DNA of 64,000 nt from Chitinimonas sp. BJYL2 (GTDB taxonomy: Bacteria; Pseudomonadota; Gammaproteobacteria; Burkholderiales; Chitinimonadaceae), in assembly GCF_027257935.1 (NCBI RefSeq), contig NZ_JANZKW010000001.1, positions 806,001-870,000 on the forward strand, read 5' to 3'. The translations under genes and the position numbers were made by a program. Positions 28,590 through 37,721 of this stretch are shown piece by piece; within the stretch, counting starts at the first letter, position 1; every line of letters begins with the position of its first letter. Under the pieces are notes generated by a model, which was given only the letters and a program-made list of their open reading frames with translations, had not been told where the DNA came from and searched no databases.

Positions 28590-29873
28590 TTAGCGATCTA
28601 GCCGGGCAAAAACCCGTGCTGCGGCAGCAATGGTGTCGGCGATATCGGCATCGCTGTGCGCGGCCGAGACAAAACCAGCCTCGTACAGCGCGGGCGCTAT
28701 GTAGACGCCCTCGTCGAGCAGGCCGTGGAAAAACGCATTGAAGCGCGGCTTGTCGGTGCTCATGACTTCGCCGTAAGTCTTGGGTGGCTGCGGCGTGAAA
28801 TACACACCGAACATACCGCCCACCGCATCGGCCGAGAAGGTCTGGCCGGCCGCGCGACCGGCGGCTTGCAGGCCATCGGCGAGTGCTTTGGTCTTGGCGG
28901 TAAGGCTGTCAAAGAAGCCCGGCACGCTGATCAGTTCCAGCGTCTTCAAACCTGCTGCCACGGCCACCGGGTTACCGCTGAGCGTGCCGGCCTGGTACAC
29001 CGGGCCCAGCGGGGCGATCTTGGCCATCACATCGGCACGGCCGCCGAACGCGGCCAGCGGCATGCCGCCGCCAACCACCTTGCCCAGCGTTGTCAGGTCC
29101 GGCGTCACATCATGCAGGCCTTGTGCGCAGCCGAGCCCGACGCGGAAACCGGTCATCACTTCGTCGTAGATCAGCAGTGCGCCGTGCTTTTGCGTCAGCG
29201 CGCGCATGGCGGCGACAAACTCGGCACTGGGGCGGACCAGATTCATATTGCCGCAGAAGGGTTCCACGATGATCGCGGCGATGTCGTCGCCCTTCTCTGC
29301 AAACACCTGTTCGAGCTGGGCGACATCGTTGTAGGTCAGCACGATCGTATGCTCGGCCACACTGGCTGGCACGCCGGCGCTGGACGGGTTACCGAAGGTC
29401 AGCAGGCCCGAGCCGGCCTTGACCAGCAGGCTGTCGGAGTGGCCGTGGTAGCAGCCTTCAAACTTGATCAGCTTGTCGCGGCCGGTAAAGCCGCGCGCCA
29501 GGCGAATCGCGCTCATCGTCGCCTCGGTGCCGCTGGAGACCAAGCGCACTTTTTCCATCGAGGGCAGCATTTCGCACAGCAAATCGGCCAGATCGATCTC
29601 GCGCTCGGTCGGCGCACCAAAGCTCATCCCCTCGGCCGCCGCCTTCTGCACCGCCTCGACCACGGCCGGGTGGGTGTGACCCAAGATCAGCGGGCCCCAG
29701 GAGCCCACGTAGTCGATATAGCGCTTGTCGTCGGCATCCCACACATAGGCGCCGCTGCCCTTCTTGAAAAAGCGCGGCGTGCCACCCACGGCACCAAAGG
29801 CGCGCACCGGCGAGTTCACGCCACCGGGAATATGGCGCTGGGCGCGTTCAAACAGCTGATCGTTCTTGCTCAT
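28590..29873 (-). CDS. hemL: Glutamate-1-semialdehyde 2,1-aminomutase
   Basis: HemL converts glutamate-1-semialdehyde to 5-aminolevulinate, the last step of the C5 route to tetrapyrroles. The 427 residues match the family. The PLP-binding region includes [19 protein letters not shown] (138-156), the Asp of [12 protein letters not shown] and the Schiff-base Lys265 in [16 protein letters not shown]. The start at 29873 gives the standard [22 protein letters not shown]-terminus. Nearby hemJ is also a haem-pathway gene. Confidence 0.97.
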   Translation of the reverse strand: MSKNDQLFERAQRHIPGGVNSPVRAFGAVGGTPRFFKKGSGAYVWDADDKRYIDYVGSWGPLILGHTHPAVVEAVQKAAAEGMSFGAPTEREIDLADLLCEMLPSMEKVRLVSSGTEATMSAIRLARGFTGRDKLIKFEGCYHGHSDSLLVKAGSGLLTFGNPSSAGVPASVAEHTIVLTYNDVAQLEQVFAEKGDDIAAIIVEPFCGNMNLVRPSAEFVAAMRALTQKHGALLIYDEVMTGFRVGLGCAQGLHDVTPDLTTLGKVVGGGMPLAAFGGRADVMAKIAPLGPVYQAGTLSGNPVAVAAGLKTLELISVPGFFDSLTAKTKALADGLQAAGRAAGQTFSADAVGGMFGVYFTPQPPKTYGEVMSTDKPRFNAFFHGLLDEGVYIAPALYEAGFVSAAHSDADIADTIAAAARVFARLDR

Positions 29874-29973
29874 GGTGTTTCCTTGCTTGCTCGTTTTGCT
29901 GCCGCGGTGGGTATGGGCGGCGGTGCGTTCGTGGGCCGCCACGCGGCGGATCAACAGATCGTCGGCCACGTGT

Positions 29974-30444
29974 TCAGGCCTTACTCCACGTGGGCCAGGG
30001 GTGCTGGCTCAGGTGCGAATTGGTATAGCGCGGGTCTTCGGTCACTTCCTCACCCAGCCAGTCGGGGCGCACATAGGTCTCGTCCTCGCTGCCGAGCTCC
30101 ACCTCGGCCAGTACCAGCCCGGCGTTATCGCCGAAGAATTCATCGACTTCCCAGATGTGGCCGTTCAAGGGTATGCGGTGCCGTTTCTTCTCGACCACCA
30201 TCGGGCACATGGCGGCGAGGATAGTCTCGGCATCCGCGAGCGGCACCGGGTACTCGAACTCGTGGCGCGACACATTGCTGATGTTCGATTTGAGCGTGAG
30301 CCAGGCTTGCTCCCCCTTGATGCGCACGCGCACGGTGCGTTCACGCTCGACCGAGAGGTAGCCCTGCTTGAGCCATTCGCCCTCGGCCAACCCGCGCCAA
30401 GCGTCGGTCTTGAGCAGGAAGCGGCGTTCGATTTCCTGCGCCAT
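29974..30444 (-). CDS. CYTH-domain protein (triphosphate tunnel metalloenzyme)
   Basis: This 156-residue single-domain protein starts with [10 protein letters not shown], the ExExR/K metal and triphosphate motif of the CYTH superfamily. Tunnel-strand features follow ([23 protein letters not shown] and [25 protein letters not shown]). Small bacterial members hydrolyse inorganic tripolyphosphate or have unknown roles. Its start shares one base with the hemJ stop (TGATG), so the two are coupled. Confidence 0.9.
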   Translation of the reverse strand: MAQEIERRFLLKTDAWRGLAEGEWLKQGYLSVERERTVRVRIKGEQAWLTLKSNISNVSRHEFEYPVPLADAETILAAMCPMVVEKKRHRIPLNGHIWEVDEFFGDNAGLVLAEVELGSEDETYVRPDWLGEEVTEDPRYTNSHLSQHPWPTWSKA

Positions 30445-30863
30445 CAGAACGGCTTCACGACGACGAGGATGACGATGGCTATCATCAGCACGGTCGGGAT
30501 CTCGTTGAACCAGCGGAACCACACATGGCTACGCGTATTGCGGCCGGCGGCAAAATCGCGCACCAGTTTGGCGCAATAGATATGGAAGGCGCCCAGACCG
30601 AGGACCAGCGTGAGCTTGGCATGCATCCAGCCGCCGCCAACGAACTCCCAGCCCAGCAGGAAACCGTACCAGACACCGAAGATCACGGCGAGCTTGGCCA
30701 GAATGGTGGTAAAGCGTAGTAACTTGGATTCCATCAGCGCCAGTTGCTGTTTGGTGGCCACGTCATCGACCATGGCATGGTTCACGAACAGGCGTGGCAG
30801 GTACAAAAGACCCGCCATCCAGCTGATGACGAAAATGATGTGCAGGGCTTTGACCCAGAGCAT
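30444..30863 (-). CDS. hemJ: Protoporphyrinogen oxidase HemJ (CopD/UPF0093 family)
   Basis: The 139-residue integral membrane protein has four hydrophobic segments and the family opening MLWVKALHIIFVISWMAG, with the conserved His8 proposed to bind haem, plus YLPRLFVNHA. HemJ oxidises protoporphyrinogen IX in bacteria that lack HemG and HemY. The ATG at 30863 has an AGGA site 6 nt upstream; a TTG five codons earlier is the less likely start. It precedes the CYTH gene and hemL on the same strand. Confidence 0.9.
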   Translation of the reverse strand: MLWVKALHIIFVISWMAGLLYLPRLFVNHAMVDDVATKQQLALMESKLLRFTTILAKLAVIFGVWYGFLLGWEFVGGGWMHAKLTLVLGLGAFHIYCAKLVRDFAAGRNTRSHVWFRWFNEIPTVLMIAIVILVVVKPF

Positions 30864-30890
30864 AAAAATTCCTAGCAAAAAGAGAGGTGA

Positions 30891-31721
30891 CTAGCCCTTG
30901 TTGCGGGCGACTTCATAGAGCGGGACAACGCGGGGCATCAGCGCTTGCATCTCGCGGATACGCGTGTCGTTGGAGGGATGAGTAGACAGAAACTGGGGGG
31001 GCTGGCCACCGCCCACGGCGGCCATTTTTTGCCACAGGGTGATGGCGGCACGGGGGTCATAGCCGGCACGGGCAGCCAGCTCAAGGCCAATGGCATCGGC
31101 TTCGGATTCATGCTTGCGGCTGTGCGGCAGGCTGTAGGCCACCGTGGCCACCTGGTCAGCCAGACTCAGGTATTGATCGTATTCGCCACCGGTCACCGCC
31201 GAGAACAGTTGCAGGCCGATCTGCTTGGCGTAAACCTCGCTCATGCGCTCGCGGCCATGCTCGCGCAGGGCGTGGGCCATTTCGTGGCCCATGATGGCGG
31301 CGATTTCATCGTCGCTGAGTTTGAGCCGTTCGACAATGCCGGTAAAGAACATGATCTTGCCGCCGGGCGCACAGTAGGCGTTGAGTTCATCATTGCGCTC
31401 GACGTTGACTTCCCAAGGCCAGCCCAGCGCGTCCTTGCGGAACGCCACGACTTGCGGGATCAGCTTTTGCGACACAGCCCGGACGCGCTTGGTAATGGCC
31501 GCATCCGTATTCAGGCGTCCTTGCTTGCGCGCCTGATCCAGCGAGCCGGCATAAGACTGCGCCGCCATCTGGTTCACCTGTTCGTTGGAGAGCAGGGCAA
31601 ACATGCGTTGCTTGCGCTCCACGCCGATAGCGCCACCTTCGGTGGTGGAAACCTGGGTACAGGCCGTCAGCCATGTCGCCATGGCGGCCAAAAGCAAACG
31701 ACGGGTGAAGGAAGCGGTCAT
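30891..31721 (-). CDS. M48-family zinc metalloprotease lipoprotein (LoiP/YcaL-like)
   Basis: The 276-residue protein begins with a lipoprotein signal (WLTAC, Cys21) and carries the gluzincin motif HEMAH (146-150), with the third ligand Glu in HESEADAIGLELA downstream. This layout resembles periplasmic LoiP and YcaL, which take part in outer-membrane protein quality control. The ATG at 31721 is preferred to an upstream TTG because the lipoprotein signal begins there. The J-domain-like gene ends 36 bp upstream on the same strand. Confidence 0.9.
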   Translation of the reverse strand: MTASFTRRLLLAAMATWLTACTQVSTTEGGAIGVERKQRMFALLSNEQVNQMAAQSYAGSLDQARKQGRLNTDAAITKRVRAVSQKLIPQVVAFRKDALGWPWEVNVERNDELNAYCAPGGKIMFFTGIVERLKLSDDEIAAIMGHEMAHALREHGRERMSEVYAKQIGLQLFSAVTGGEYDQYLSLADQVATVAYSLPHSRKHESEADAIGLELAARAGYDPRAAITLWQKMAAVGGGQPPQFLSTHPSNDTRIREMQALMPRVVPLYEVARNKG

Positions 31722-31757
31722 GGTGGATATTGAGTCCTGTATCTGCAACGCTCGGTA

Positions 31758-32573
31758 TTACTTTTCCATCTGGCGGATACGATCGAGCTCGTAGCTGGTC
31801 TTGGCGATATTGCGGGCCTCATCGAAACGGCGCTCATTGATGAGCTTGTTCAGCATGTACTGACGCTCACGCTCGACGCGCTCCTGCGCATGACGGGCCT
31901 CGCGCTCGCTGCGCTCTTCTTGCTGGTTGGCCTCCCGCTCGGCCCTAGACGCTCGCATCTCCGCCTCATACTGCGCCCGGCGACTGGCAGACTCGGCCTC
32001 GTAGCCTTTCTGGCGCGTCCAGGCGGCATAGTCTCTGTCACGGGCTTCTTGGGCCCTGCGCGCTTCATAGTCAGGATCCTGACTGGCCGGCGCGTACCGC
32101 TGGGTCTGTTCGGCTTCCCGCGCGATCAGGTGCTCGGCTTCGGCACGCAAGGTATCTGCTTGACGCTGGGCAATACGGAAGGTGTCACGATACTCGCGAT
32201 CTGCGGCGTATTTGGCCCATAGCTTCCAGCCGGCAAAGGCAAACCCGGCCAACAGCAAGGTGCCACCCAGCATGAGCCAGACCGGTGTACCGCCCTGACG
32301 GGCCGTTCTCACGGACTCAGCCTTGGAAAGCTCGATGGTAGCGGCCTGGCCTGCTTGCAGACTGGCGTCGTAAACCGAACGACGCACCGGGCTCATCAGG
32401 GTTTCATAAGCCTGCTGCAATTGCTGCAGACGCGCGGCGCGTTGTTGCGGGTCGATGATTTCGCCCACCACCTTCTGCAGCTCGTCATAGGCACGCTGGA
32501 TCTCAGCCTCGTTCGCAGTGGGCGGGATGCCCAGCACGGCGTAGTAGGTCTTGCCCTGCGGACGGGTCGTCAT
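31758..32573 (-). CDS. J-domain-like membrane protein lacking the HPD motif
   Basis: The 271-residue protein opens with a J-domain-like module (YYAVLGIPPTANEAEIQRAY about 10-29, then RLQQLQQAYETLMSPVRRSVYD). The His-Pro-Asp tripeptide needed to stimulate Hsp70 ATPase is absent; the loop reads VVGEIIDPQQR. One transmembrane segment follows (about 98-118), then a long Arg/Glu/Ala-rich coiled coil to the C-terminus. It may be a membrane-anchored scaffold and not an active DnaK partner. It lies 12 bp after rubredoxin and before an M48 protease. Confidence 0.8.
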   Translation of the reverse strand: MTTRPQGKTYYAVLGIPPTANEAEIQRAYDELQKVVGEIIDPQQRAARLQQLQQAYETLMSPVRRSVYDASLQAGQAATIELSKAESVRTARQGGTPVWLMLGGTLLLAGFAFAGWKLWAKYAADREYRDTFRIAQRQADTLRAEAEHLIAREAEQTQRYAPASQDPDYEARRAQEARDRDYAAWTRQKGYEAESASRRAQYEAEMRASRAEREANQQEERSEREARHAQERVERERQYMLNKLINERRFDEARNIAKTSYELDRIRQMEK

Positions 32574-32585
32574 GGCCCGGGCTCC

Positions 32586-32750
32586 TTAGATGGCAACCAT
32601 CTCGAAATCGTCCTTGCGGGCGCCGCAATCCGGACAGGTCCAGTTCATCGGCACATCCTCCCAGCGGGTACCGGGCGCAATACCATCATCGGGGCGGCCT
32701 TCCGCCTCGTCGTAGATAAAACCGCAAATCAGGCACATGTATTTTTTCAT
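32586..32750 (-). CDS. rubA: Rubredoxin
   Basis: This 54-residue protein reads [18 protein letters not shown] at its start and ends with [18 protein letters not shown]. It has the two CxxC knuckles (Cys6/Cys9 and Cys39/Cys42) that bind a single iron, and the conserved GxxY/W and P/W residues of rubredoxins. It is a small cytosolic electron carrier. It is divergent from thiD with 140 bp between the starts, an arrangement found in many beta-proteobacteria. Confidence 0.96.
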   Translation of the reverse strand: MKKYMCLICGFIYDEAEGRPDDGIAPGTRWEDVPMNWTCPDCGARKDDFEMVAI

Positions 32751-32890
32751 GACTTAAACCGGGTCCGGGAATCGAATCGGCTAGAATTCTAACCGAAGCG
32801 ACCTTCGCCATCGCGATTGCCGCACCATCTGTCTGCATCTGATCAAATCCGGGCGTTTTCTGCCCCACTTTCCCGAGAATCGTCCCCCTC

Positions 32891-33730
32891 ATGACCGCCA
32901 CTCCCCCCATTGTTCTGGTGTTCGCCGGCAACGACCCCTCCGGCGGCGCCGGTCTGTCTGCCGACCTGCTGACACTGGCCTCGCTGGGCTGCCACCCGCT
33001 GCCGGTCATTACCGCCATCACCGTACAGGACACGGCCGGCATGGAAGAGTTTGTCGCCACCGAGGCGGATCTGGTGTCGGATCAGGCGCGCTTCGTACTG
33101 GAAGACATGCAGATCGCCGCCATCAAGGTCGGGGTGATCGGCAGCATCGAGAACCTGACCGTGATTGCCGAGATCGCGGCAGACTATCCGCACATCCCGC
33201 TGATACTGGACCCGGTGTTTGCCACCGGCGAGGGTGATGAATTTGCCGGCGACGACCTGGTCAGCGCCATGCGCGAGTTGCTGTTGCCGCATACCACCCT
33301 GCTCACACCCAACAGCCTGGAAGCCCGCCGGCTGGCATCGGATGACCAGGACGAGCAGGATGGCCTCAGCGTGGATGAGGCCGCACTGCGCATCCGCCAG
33401 TTCGGCCCCGAATACGTGCTGGTGACCGGCACGCACGAGCAGACGCCCAATGTCAGCAATGTGCTGTTCGGTCAGTCGGGCCGCGTCCGTGTGGATTCGT
33501 GGGATCGCCTGCCGGGCAGCTACCACGGCTCGGGCTGCACACTGGCCTCCGCGGCTGCGGCCTTTATCGCCAATGGTCTGGAAATCAGCCAGGCGGTGCG
33601 CAAGGCGCAGGAATACACCTGGGATACCCTCAAGCAGGGCTTCCGCCCCGGCATGGGCCAGTGGATACCCAACCGGCTTTACTGGGCGCAGCAGGACGCG
33701 CCCGATGCCGGTATCGACAGCGAAGACTGA
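32891..33730 (+). CDS. thiD: Hydroxymethylpyrimidine/phosphomethylpyrimidine kinase
   Basis: ThiD phosphorylates HMP and HMP-phosphate to HMP-PP for thiamine synthesis. The 279-residue ribokinase-fold protein starts with VLVFAGNDPSGGAGLSADL, the conserved substrate-binding opening, and has the anion-hole motif SYHGSGCTLASA near residue 213 with the catalytic Cys/Asp-type loop. Its stop shares one base with the thiE start (TGATG). Confidence 0.95.
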   Translation: MTATPPIVLVFAGNDPSGGAGLSADLLTLASLGCHPLPVITAITVQDTAGMEEFVATEADLVSDQARFVLEDMQIAAIKVGVIGSIENLTVIAEIAADYPHIPLILDPVFATGEGDEFAGDDLVSAMRELLLPHTTLLTPNSLEARRLASDDQDEQDGLSVDEAALRIRQFGPEYVLVTGTHEQTPNVSNVLFGQSGRVRVDSWDRLPGSYHGSGCTLASAAAAFIANGLEISQAVRKAQEYTWDTLKQGFRPGMGQWIPNRLYWAQQDAPDAGIDSED

Positions 33731-34344
33731 TGACGCTGCCCGAGGGCCTGTACGCGATCACGCCGGACTGGGCAGACAGCCCGCGCTTGGTCGCCGCCGT
33801 CAGCGCTGCGCTGCAAGGTGGCGCACGCATTGTCCAGTATCGCAACAAGCTCGCGGACGCCGCGCTGCGCCATGAGCAGGCCAGCGCGCTGCTGGCGCTG
33901 TGCCACGCAGCGCAGGTGCCGCTGATCATCAACGATCACCTCGATCTGGCACTGGCCATCAATGCCGACGGCCTGCATCTGGGGGGGGATGACGGCGATC
34001 TGGCCGCCGCCCGCGCAGCGCTCGGGCCACACAAGCTGCTGGGGGCCTCGTGCTACAACCGTATCGAACTTGCGCAGGCGGCGCTCGCCGCCGGGGCTGA
34101 CCATGTGGGTTTTGGCGCGGCGTTTGTCTCGGGCACCAAGCCACAGGCCGTGCGTGCCGAGGCCGATCTGTATCGCCGGGCCTGTGCCACGCTGGACGCG
34201 CCCGTGGTGGCGATCGGTGGTATCACCGTCGCCAATGGCGCCCGCTTGATTGATTGCGGGGTAAAACGGCTTGCCGTGATCGGCGGCCTGTTCGATGCAG
34301 AAGACGTGGCCACACAGGCCGCGCGGTTTACCGCCCTGTTCTGA
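33730..34344 (+). CDS. thiE: Thiamine-phosphate synthase
   Basis: The 204-residue TIM-barrel enzyme joins HMP-PP and thiazole phosphate to thiamine phosphate. Family markers include GLYAITPDW, QYRNKLADAALRHEQA, IINDHLDLALAINADGLHLGGDD (pyrophosphate-binding region) and VGFGAAFVSGTKPQA, with AIGGITVANGARLIDCG near the end. Coupled to thiD by a 1-nt TGATG overlap; together they form a short thiamine operon. Confidence 0.95.
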   Translation: MTLPEGLYAITPDWADSPRLVAAVSAALQGGARIVQYRNKLADAALRHEQASALLALCHAAQVPLIINDHLDLALAINADGLHLGGDDGDLAAARAALGPHKLLGASCYNRIELAQAALAAGADHVGFGAAFVSGTKPQAVRAEADLYRRACATLDAPVVAIGGITVANGARLIDCGVKRLAVIGGLFDAEDVATQAARFTALF

Positions 34345-34357
34345 TACCGCAGCCGGC

Positions 34358-34960
34358 TCAGATTGCGCCGGTCTCGCGCAAGGCGGCGGCAATTGCCTCG
34401 GCCATCTGCCGGTAACCTGCCTCATTGGGATGGATGGGATCGCTCTTCAGATTGCGGTCGGCCAGCACTTCCGCCAGCACCTCGTCTTCCAGCGCCACGC
34501 CATACTCCTGGGCCAGCTCGGCATAAAAGTCCGGCACGCTCAGGCCCAGCCCCGGCTTGGGCGTGGCGACCAGCAATACTGGCACGCCGCGCGCTTTGGC
34601 CAGATCGAGCATGGCGCGCAGATGGGCAACCGTCTCGGCCTCAGGCTGTTTGCGCAGGAAGTCGTTGCCACCCAGGCACAGTATCAGCAGCTTGGGCGCA
34701 TGTGCATCCAGCGCCTCGGCCAGCCTCGCGCGGCCATCTGCCGTGGTATTGCCCGGAATGCCTTCATTGACCACCTCGCGGCTGATCAAGGCTTGCAGCA
34801 CGGCAGGATAGCTTTGTGCCGGCTGCACGCCGGTGCCGTAGGTCAGGCTATCGCCAAAGGCCAGCACGGTGGCGCCACCAGCCAGGCGCGGGTACTCGAC
34901 CTTGGCGCCACAGGCCAGCACCAGCAGGGTCAGGACAAGGGCAATCGCGTGGCGAAGCAT
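34358..34960 (-). CDS. SGNH-hydrolase lipoprotein or secreted esterase (TesA/arylesterase-like)
   Basis: The 200-residue protein starts with a hydrophobic signal that ends in LLVLAC, a plausible lipobox with Cys17. The SGNH blocks are present: FGDSLTYGTG (Ser nucleophile), GIPGNTTADG, CLGGNDFLR and DPIHPNEAGY (Asp/His). This matches TesA-like thioesterase/lysophospholipase/arylesterases. I chose the ATG at 34960 over an upstream TTG because the signal peptide starts there. Confidence 0.88.
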   Translation of the reverse strand: MLRHAIALVLTLLVLACGAKVEYPRLAGGATVLAFGDSLTYGTGVQPAQSYPAVLQALISREVVNEGIPGNTTADGRARLAEALDAHAPKLLILCLGGNDFLRKQPEAETVAHLRAMLDLAKARGVPVLLVATPKPGLGLSVPDFYAELAQEYGVALEDEVLAEVLADRNLKSDPIHPNEAGYRQMAEAIAAALRETGAI

Positions 34961-34989
34961 GGCTCGTCCGTCCCTGTTCAATCAGCCGA

Positions 34990-35784
34990 TCACAGCTTCT
35001 TCAACTGCTTCTGCGCTTCGCTGGCCGCATCGGTGCCGGGGTAAGCCGCAACCAGTTCCTTGAGCGTCTTGATCGCCCCTTTCTTGTCGCCCTTTTCCAG
35101 CTGCACGCTGGCAATGGCGCGCAAGGCATCGGGTGACTTGGGGTGCTCGGCGTAGCCATCCACCAGCTTGCGCCAGCTCTGCTGCGCGGCGGTGCCATTG
35201 CCGGCCTGGGCCTGCGCCATGCCCAGCCAGAACAGGGCGCTCGGTGCCGCGGCCGTGGCCGGATACTTGCCAGCGACCTGGCCCAGCGCTTCCACGGCCG
35301 GCTTGAGCTTGCCGTCGCGGTACAGGTTGTAGGCGGCCTCGTACGCGGCAGCCGCATCGGCCTCGACCTGGGCTTTCTGGGCCTCGGCGTTCGGCGTGCC
35401 GGTCTGGCCGCGGCCTTCCTCCATGGCGCGCAGGCGACCATCGAGATCGACATACAGATCTTGCTGACGCTTCTGCAGGCCCTGCAGATTGAAACCGATC
35501 ACTTCCAGCTCACCGCGTAGCTGGGCGATCTGCTGCGATAGCTCGCTGATCTGTCCCACCACTTCGAGCAGCTTCTGCGCATTGCGGGTATCGAGTTCGC
35601 TGACGCGCTGTTCGATCGCGCTGAGACGGGCTTCGGATTGGGCGCGCAGCTCGCTGATCTGCTTGCGGGCTTCATCGTCGTCAAACAGGCCCGCTTGGGC
35701 AGGCAGGATCAGGGCGGCCACCAGGGCCAGACGGAGCAGGCGGTTCGACTTCATGCTGTTTGGCTTCAGGCTGTATGGCTTCAT
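34990..35784 (-). CDS. cpoB: Cell-division coordinator CpoB (YbgF-like TPR protein)
   Basis: CpoB is the periplasmic TolA/PBP1B-interacting protein that coordinates peptidoglycan synthesis with outer-membrane constriction. The 264-residue protein has a signal peptide (ends AQAG), an N-terminal coiled coil (about 30-120) for trimerisation and C-terminal TPR repeats (AYNLYRDGKLKPAVEALGQ, SALFWLGMAQAQAGN, KGAIKTLKELVAAYPGTDAA). The ATG at 35784 has a GGGA site; an internal ATG at 35754 is the alternative. It closes the tol-pal operon after a hairpin. Confidence 0.93.
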   Translation of the reverse strand: MKPYSLKPNSMKSNRLLRLALVAALILPAQAGLFDDDEARKQISELRAQSEARLSAIEQRVSELDTRNAQKLLEVVGQISELSQQIAQLRGELEVIGFNLQGLQKRQQDLYVDLDGRLRAMEEGRGQTGTPNAEAQKAQVEADAAAAYEAAYNLYRDGKLKPAVEALGQVAGKYPATAAAPSALFWLGMAQAQAGNGTAAQQSWRKLVDGYAEHPKSPDALRAIASVQLEKGDKKGAIKTLKELVAAYPGTDAASEAQKQLKKL

Positions 35785-35802
35785 TGCGGCATTCCCAAAA
35801 GA

Positions 35803-35831
35803 CTACGCCCCGTGACGGGCACGGGGCGTAG
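35803..35831 (-). terminator. Hairpin between pal and cpoB (possible attenuator)
   Basis: A perfect 12-bp inverted repeat (CTACGCCCCGTG at 35803-35814 with CACGGGGCGTAG at 35820-35831, 5-nt loop) lies in the 74-bp gap between pal and cpoB. On the leftward strand it is followed by TCTTTT, so it may act as a partial terminator that lowers cpoB expression relative to pal. Confidence 0.6.
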
Positions 35832-35858
35832 CGTAATGCAAAGCAGCGCGGGACGCGA

Positions 35859-36374
35859 TTACTCGCCGTCGTAAATCACATCGGCACGACGGTTTTCAGC
35901 CCAGCTGGCTTCATCGGCACCGGTAGCACGCGGCTTTTCTTCGCCGTTGCTGGTGGCTTCGACTTGCGATTCCTTGGCGCCAACCACGGCGACGGCCTTG
36001 CGGACGGCTTCAGCACGCTTCTGACCCAGGGCCAGGTTGTATTCGCGGCTGCCGCGATCATCGGCATTGCCTTCAACGCGAACCGAGCGGTTCGGGTTGG
36101 CGGCCAGGAAGCGGCCATGGGCCTCTACCAGCGCTTGCTGGTCAGCACGGATGTCGTACTTGTCGTAGTCGAAGTAGATGCCGCGCTTGGACAGTACGTT
36201 GTTCGGGTCCTTGAGCGGGTCCAGCTTGGCAGGTTCGGCAGGCTTCACCGGGGCAACCACAGGTGCCTGTGCAGTTTCAACCGGCTTGGACTCAACCGGG
36301 GCTTCCTTGGGGGTGCTGGCACAAGCGGCGAGCAGACCCAGCAGGGCCAGGCTGGCAAGGCTTTTCTTCATCAT
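35859..36374 (-). CDS. pal: Peptidoglycan-associated lipoprotein
   Basis: Pal anchors the outer membrane to peptidoglycan and interacts with TolB. The 171-residue lipoprotein has the signal LASLALLGLLAAC (lipidated Cys18), a proline-rich linker (about 22-55) and an OmpA-like domain (YFDYDKYDI, then VRVEGNADDRGSREYNLALGQKRAEAV with the DAP-binding Asp/Arg). AGGAG lies 7 nt before the start at 36374; a second ATG follows immediately. Confidence 0.96.
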   Translation of the reverse strand: MMKKSLASLALLGLLAACASTPKEAPVESKPVETAQAPVVAPVKPAEPAKLDPLKDPNNVLSKRGIYFDYDKYDIRADQQALVEAHGRFLAANPNRSVRVEGNADDRGSREYNLALGQKRAEAVRKAVAVVGAKESQVEATSNGEEKPRATGADEASWAENRRADVIYDGE

Positions 36375-36416
36375 GTTTCGACTCCTGAACAGTTAGATGT
36401 AAACAAAATCACGGTA

Positions 36417-37721
36417 TTACGGCAGCCGGCTGACGGCAAGCGGGGTCGCGTACGGCCCCCAGGCTGGCTCGCGGGTATCACCGCTGGCGGAGAGTCGCTG
36501 GCTGAACTGGCCGTCCGCAGAAACGGTAGCCAGTACGCCGCGACCACCAGCCTGGCTGGCGTAGAGAATCAGCTTGCCGTTGGGGGCATAGCTGGGCGAT
36601 TCATCCGCGCCGCCGTTAGTCAGCGTCAGGGTCTGGCGGGTAGCCAGATCCATGGTAGCAACCACAAATCGACCATTTTCACGCCGGATGAACGTCATCG
36701 AACGGCCATCGGGCGAAAAAGTCGGCGACACATTATAGCTGCCTTCGAAGGTCAAGCGTTGGGCTTCTCCACCCGAGGCCGGCATCAGATAGATTTGCGG
36801 GCTGCCACCACGATCCGATGTAAACGCGATCTGGCTGCCATCGGGCGAGTAACTGGCCTCGGTATCAATCGAGAAACTGCGGCTCAGACGGCGCGGTGCA
36901 CCACCTCCGGTATCCACGGCGTAGATCTGCGAAATGCCGTCCAGTGTCAGCGTGACGGCCAGGGTGCGGCCATCCGGCGAGAATGCCGGCGCGCTGTTGC
37001 TGCCCTTGAACGCCGCAACCGCGCGGCGTGTACCGGCATACAGATCCTGCGTGTAGACGATGGGTTTCTTGCGCTCGAAACTCACATAGGCGAGCTTGCG
37101 GCCATCCTGCGACCAAGCGGGGGACAGGATGGGTTCGTTCGAATCAACCACGGTTTGCGCATTGTGACCATCGGCATCGGCAATCTGCAGCTGGTAGCGC
37201 TTGCCCTGCTTGAGCACATAGGCAATGCGCGTCGAAAATACGCCGCGCTCACCAGTCAGCGCTTCGTAGATCTGGTCAGCCAGCTGATGCGCGGCACGGC
37301 GGGTGTCCGCAGCCTGGGCGCGCAATTCAAAGCCGGCGAGCTGCTTCTGGCTCAGGGTATCGAACAGGCGCAGGCGCACCTGGACCGAGCCATCGGCATT
37401 GGGAGTGACCGAACCGGTCGCGAGCGCATCGGCCCCGCGGGTTTTCCAGTTGCCTAGCTCGGGCTTGGCCGGCGTTTCGGCCACCGGCACGCTGCCGGCT
37501 TCCACCAGACGGAATCGCCCGGTACTGGCCAGATCGGCGCGGATCACATCACTGATGGATTGCTTGAGCACCACCTCGCCAGTCAAGCCGGCAATCGCTA
37601 CCGGCAACTGACGCGCACCGGTACCGGTGACTTCGATGGTGATATCCGCTTGGGCACTGAACGCGACACTGGCCAGCAGCAGGCTGACAAGGCGCAGGAA
37701 TGAGCGTTTAGATAAGGTCAT
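36417..37721 (-). CDS. tolB: Tol-Pal system beta-propeller protein TolB
   Basis: The 434-residue periplasmic protein has a signal peptide (about 1-27, ending AQA), an N-terminal domain and a six-bladed beta-propeller with repeats such as SPAWSQDGRKLAYVSFE, APAFSPDGRTLAVTLT and SPTFSPDGRSMTFI. It bridges Pal and TolA. The 5' end overlaps the preceding lipoprotein gene by 14 nt, so the two are coupled. The start at 37721 precedes the signal peptide. Confidence 0.96.
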   Translation of the reverse strand: MTLSKRSFLRLVSLLLASVAFSAQADITIEVTGTGARQLPVAIAGLTGEVVLKQSISDVIRADLASTGRFRLVEAGSVPVAETPAKPELGNWKTRGADALATGSVTPNADGSVQVRLRLFDTLSQKQLAGFELRAQAADTRRAAHQLADQIYEALTGERGVFSTRIAYVLKQGKRYQLQIADADGHNAQTVVDSNEPILSPAWSQDGRKLAYVSFERKKPIVYTQDLYAGTRRAVAAFKGSNSAPAFSPDGRTLAVTLTLDGISQIYAVDTGGGAPRRLSRSFSIDTEASYSPDGSQIAFTSDRGGSPQIYLMPASGGEAQRLTFEGSYNVSPTFSPDGRSMTFIRRENGRFVVATMDLATRQTLTLTNGGADESPSYAPNGKLILYASQAGGRGVLATVSADGQFSQRLSASGDTREPAWGPYATPLAVSRLP

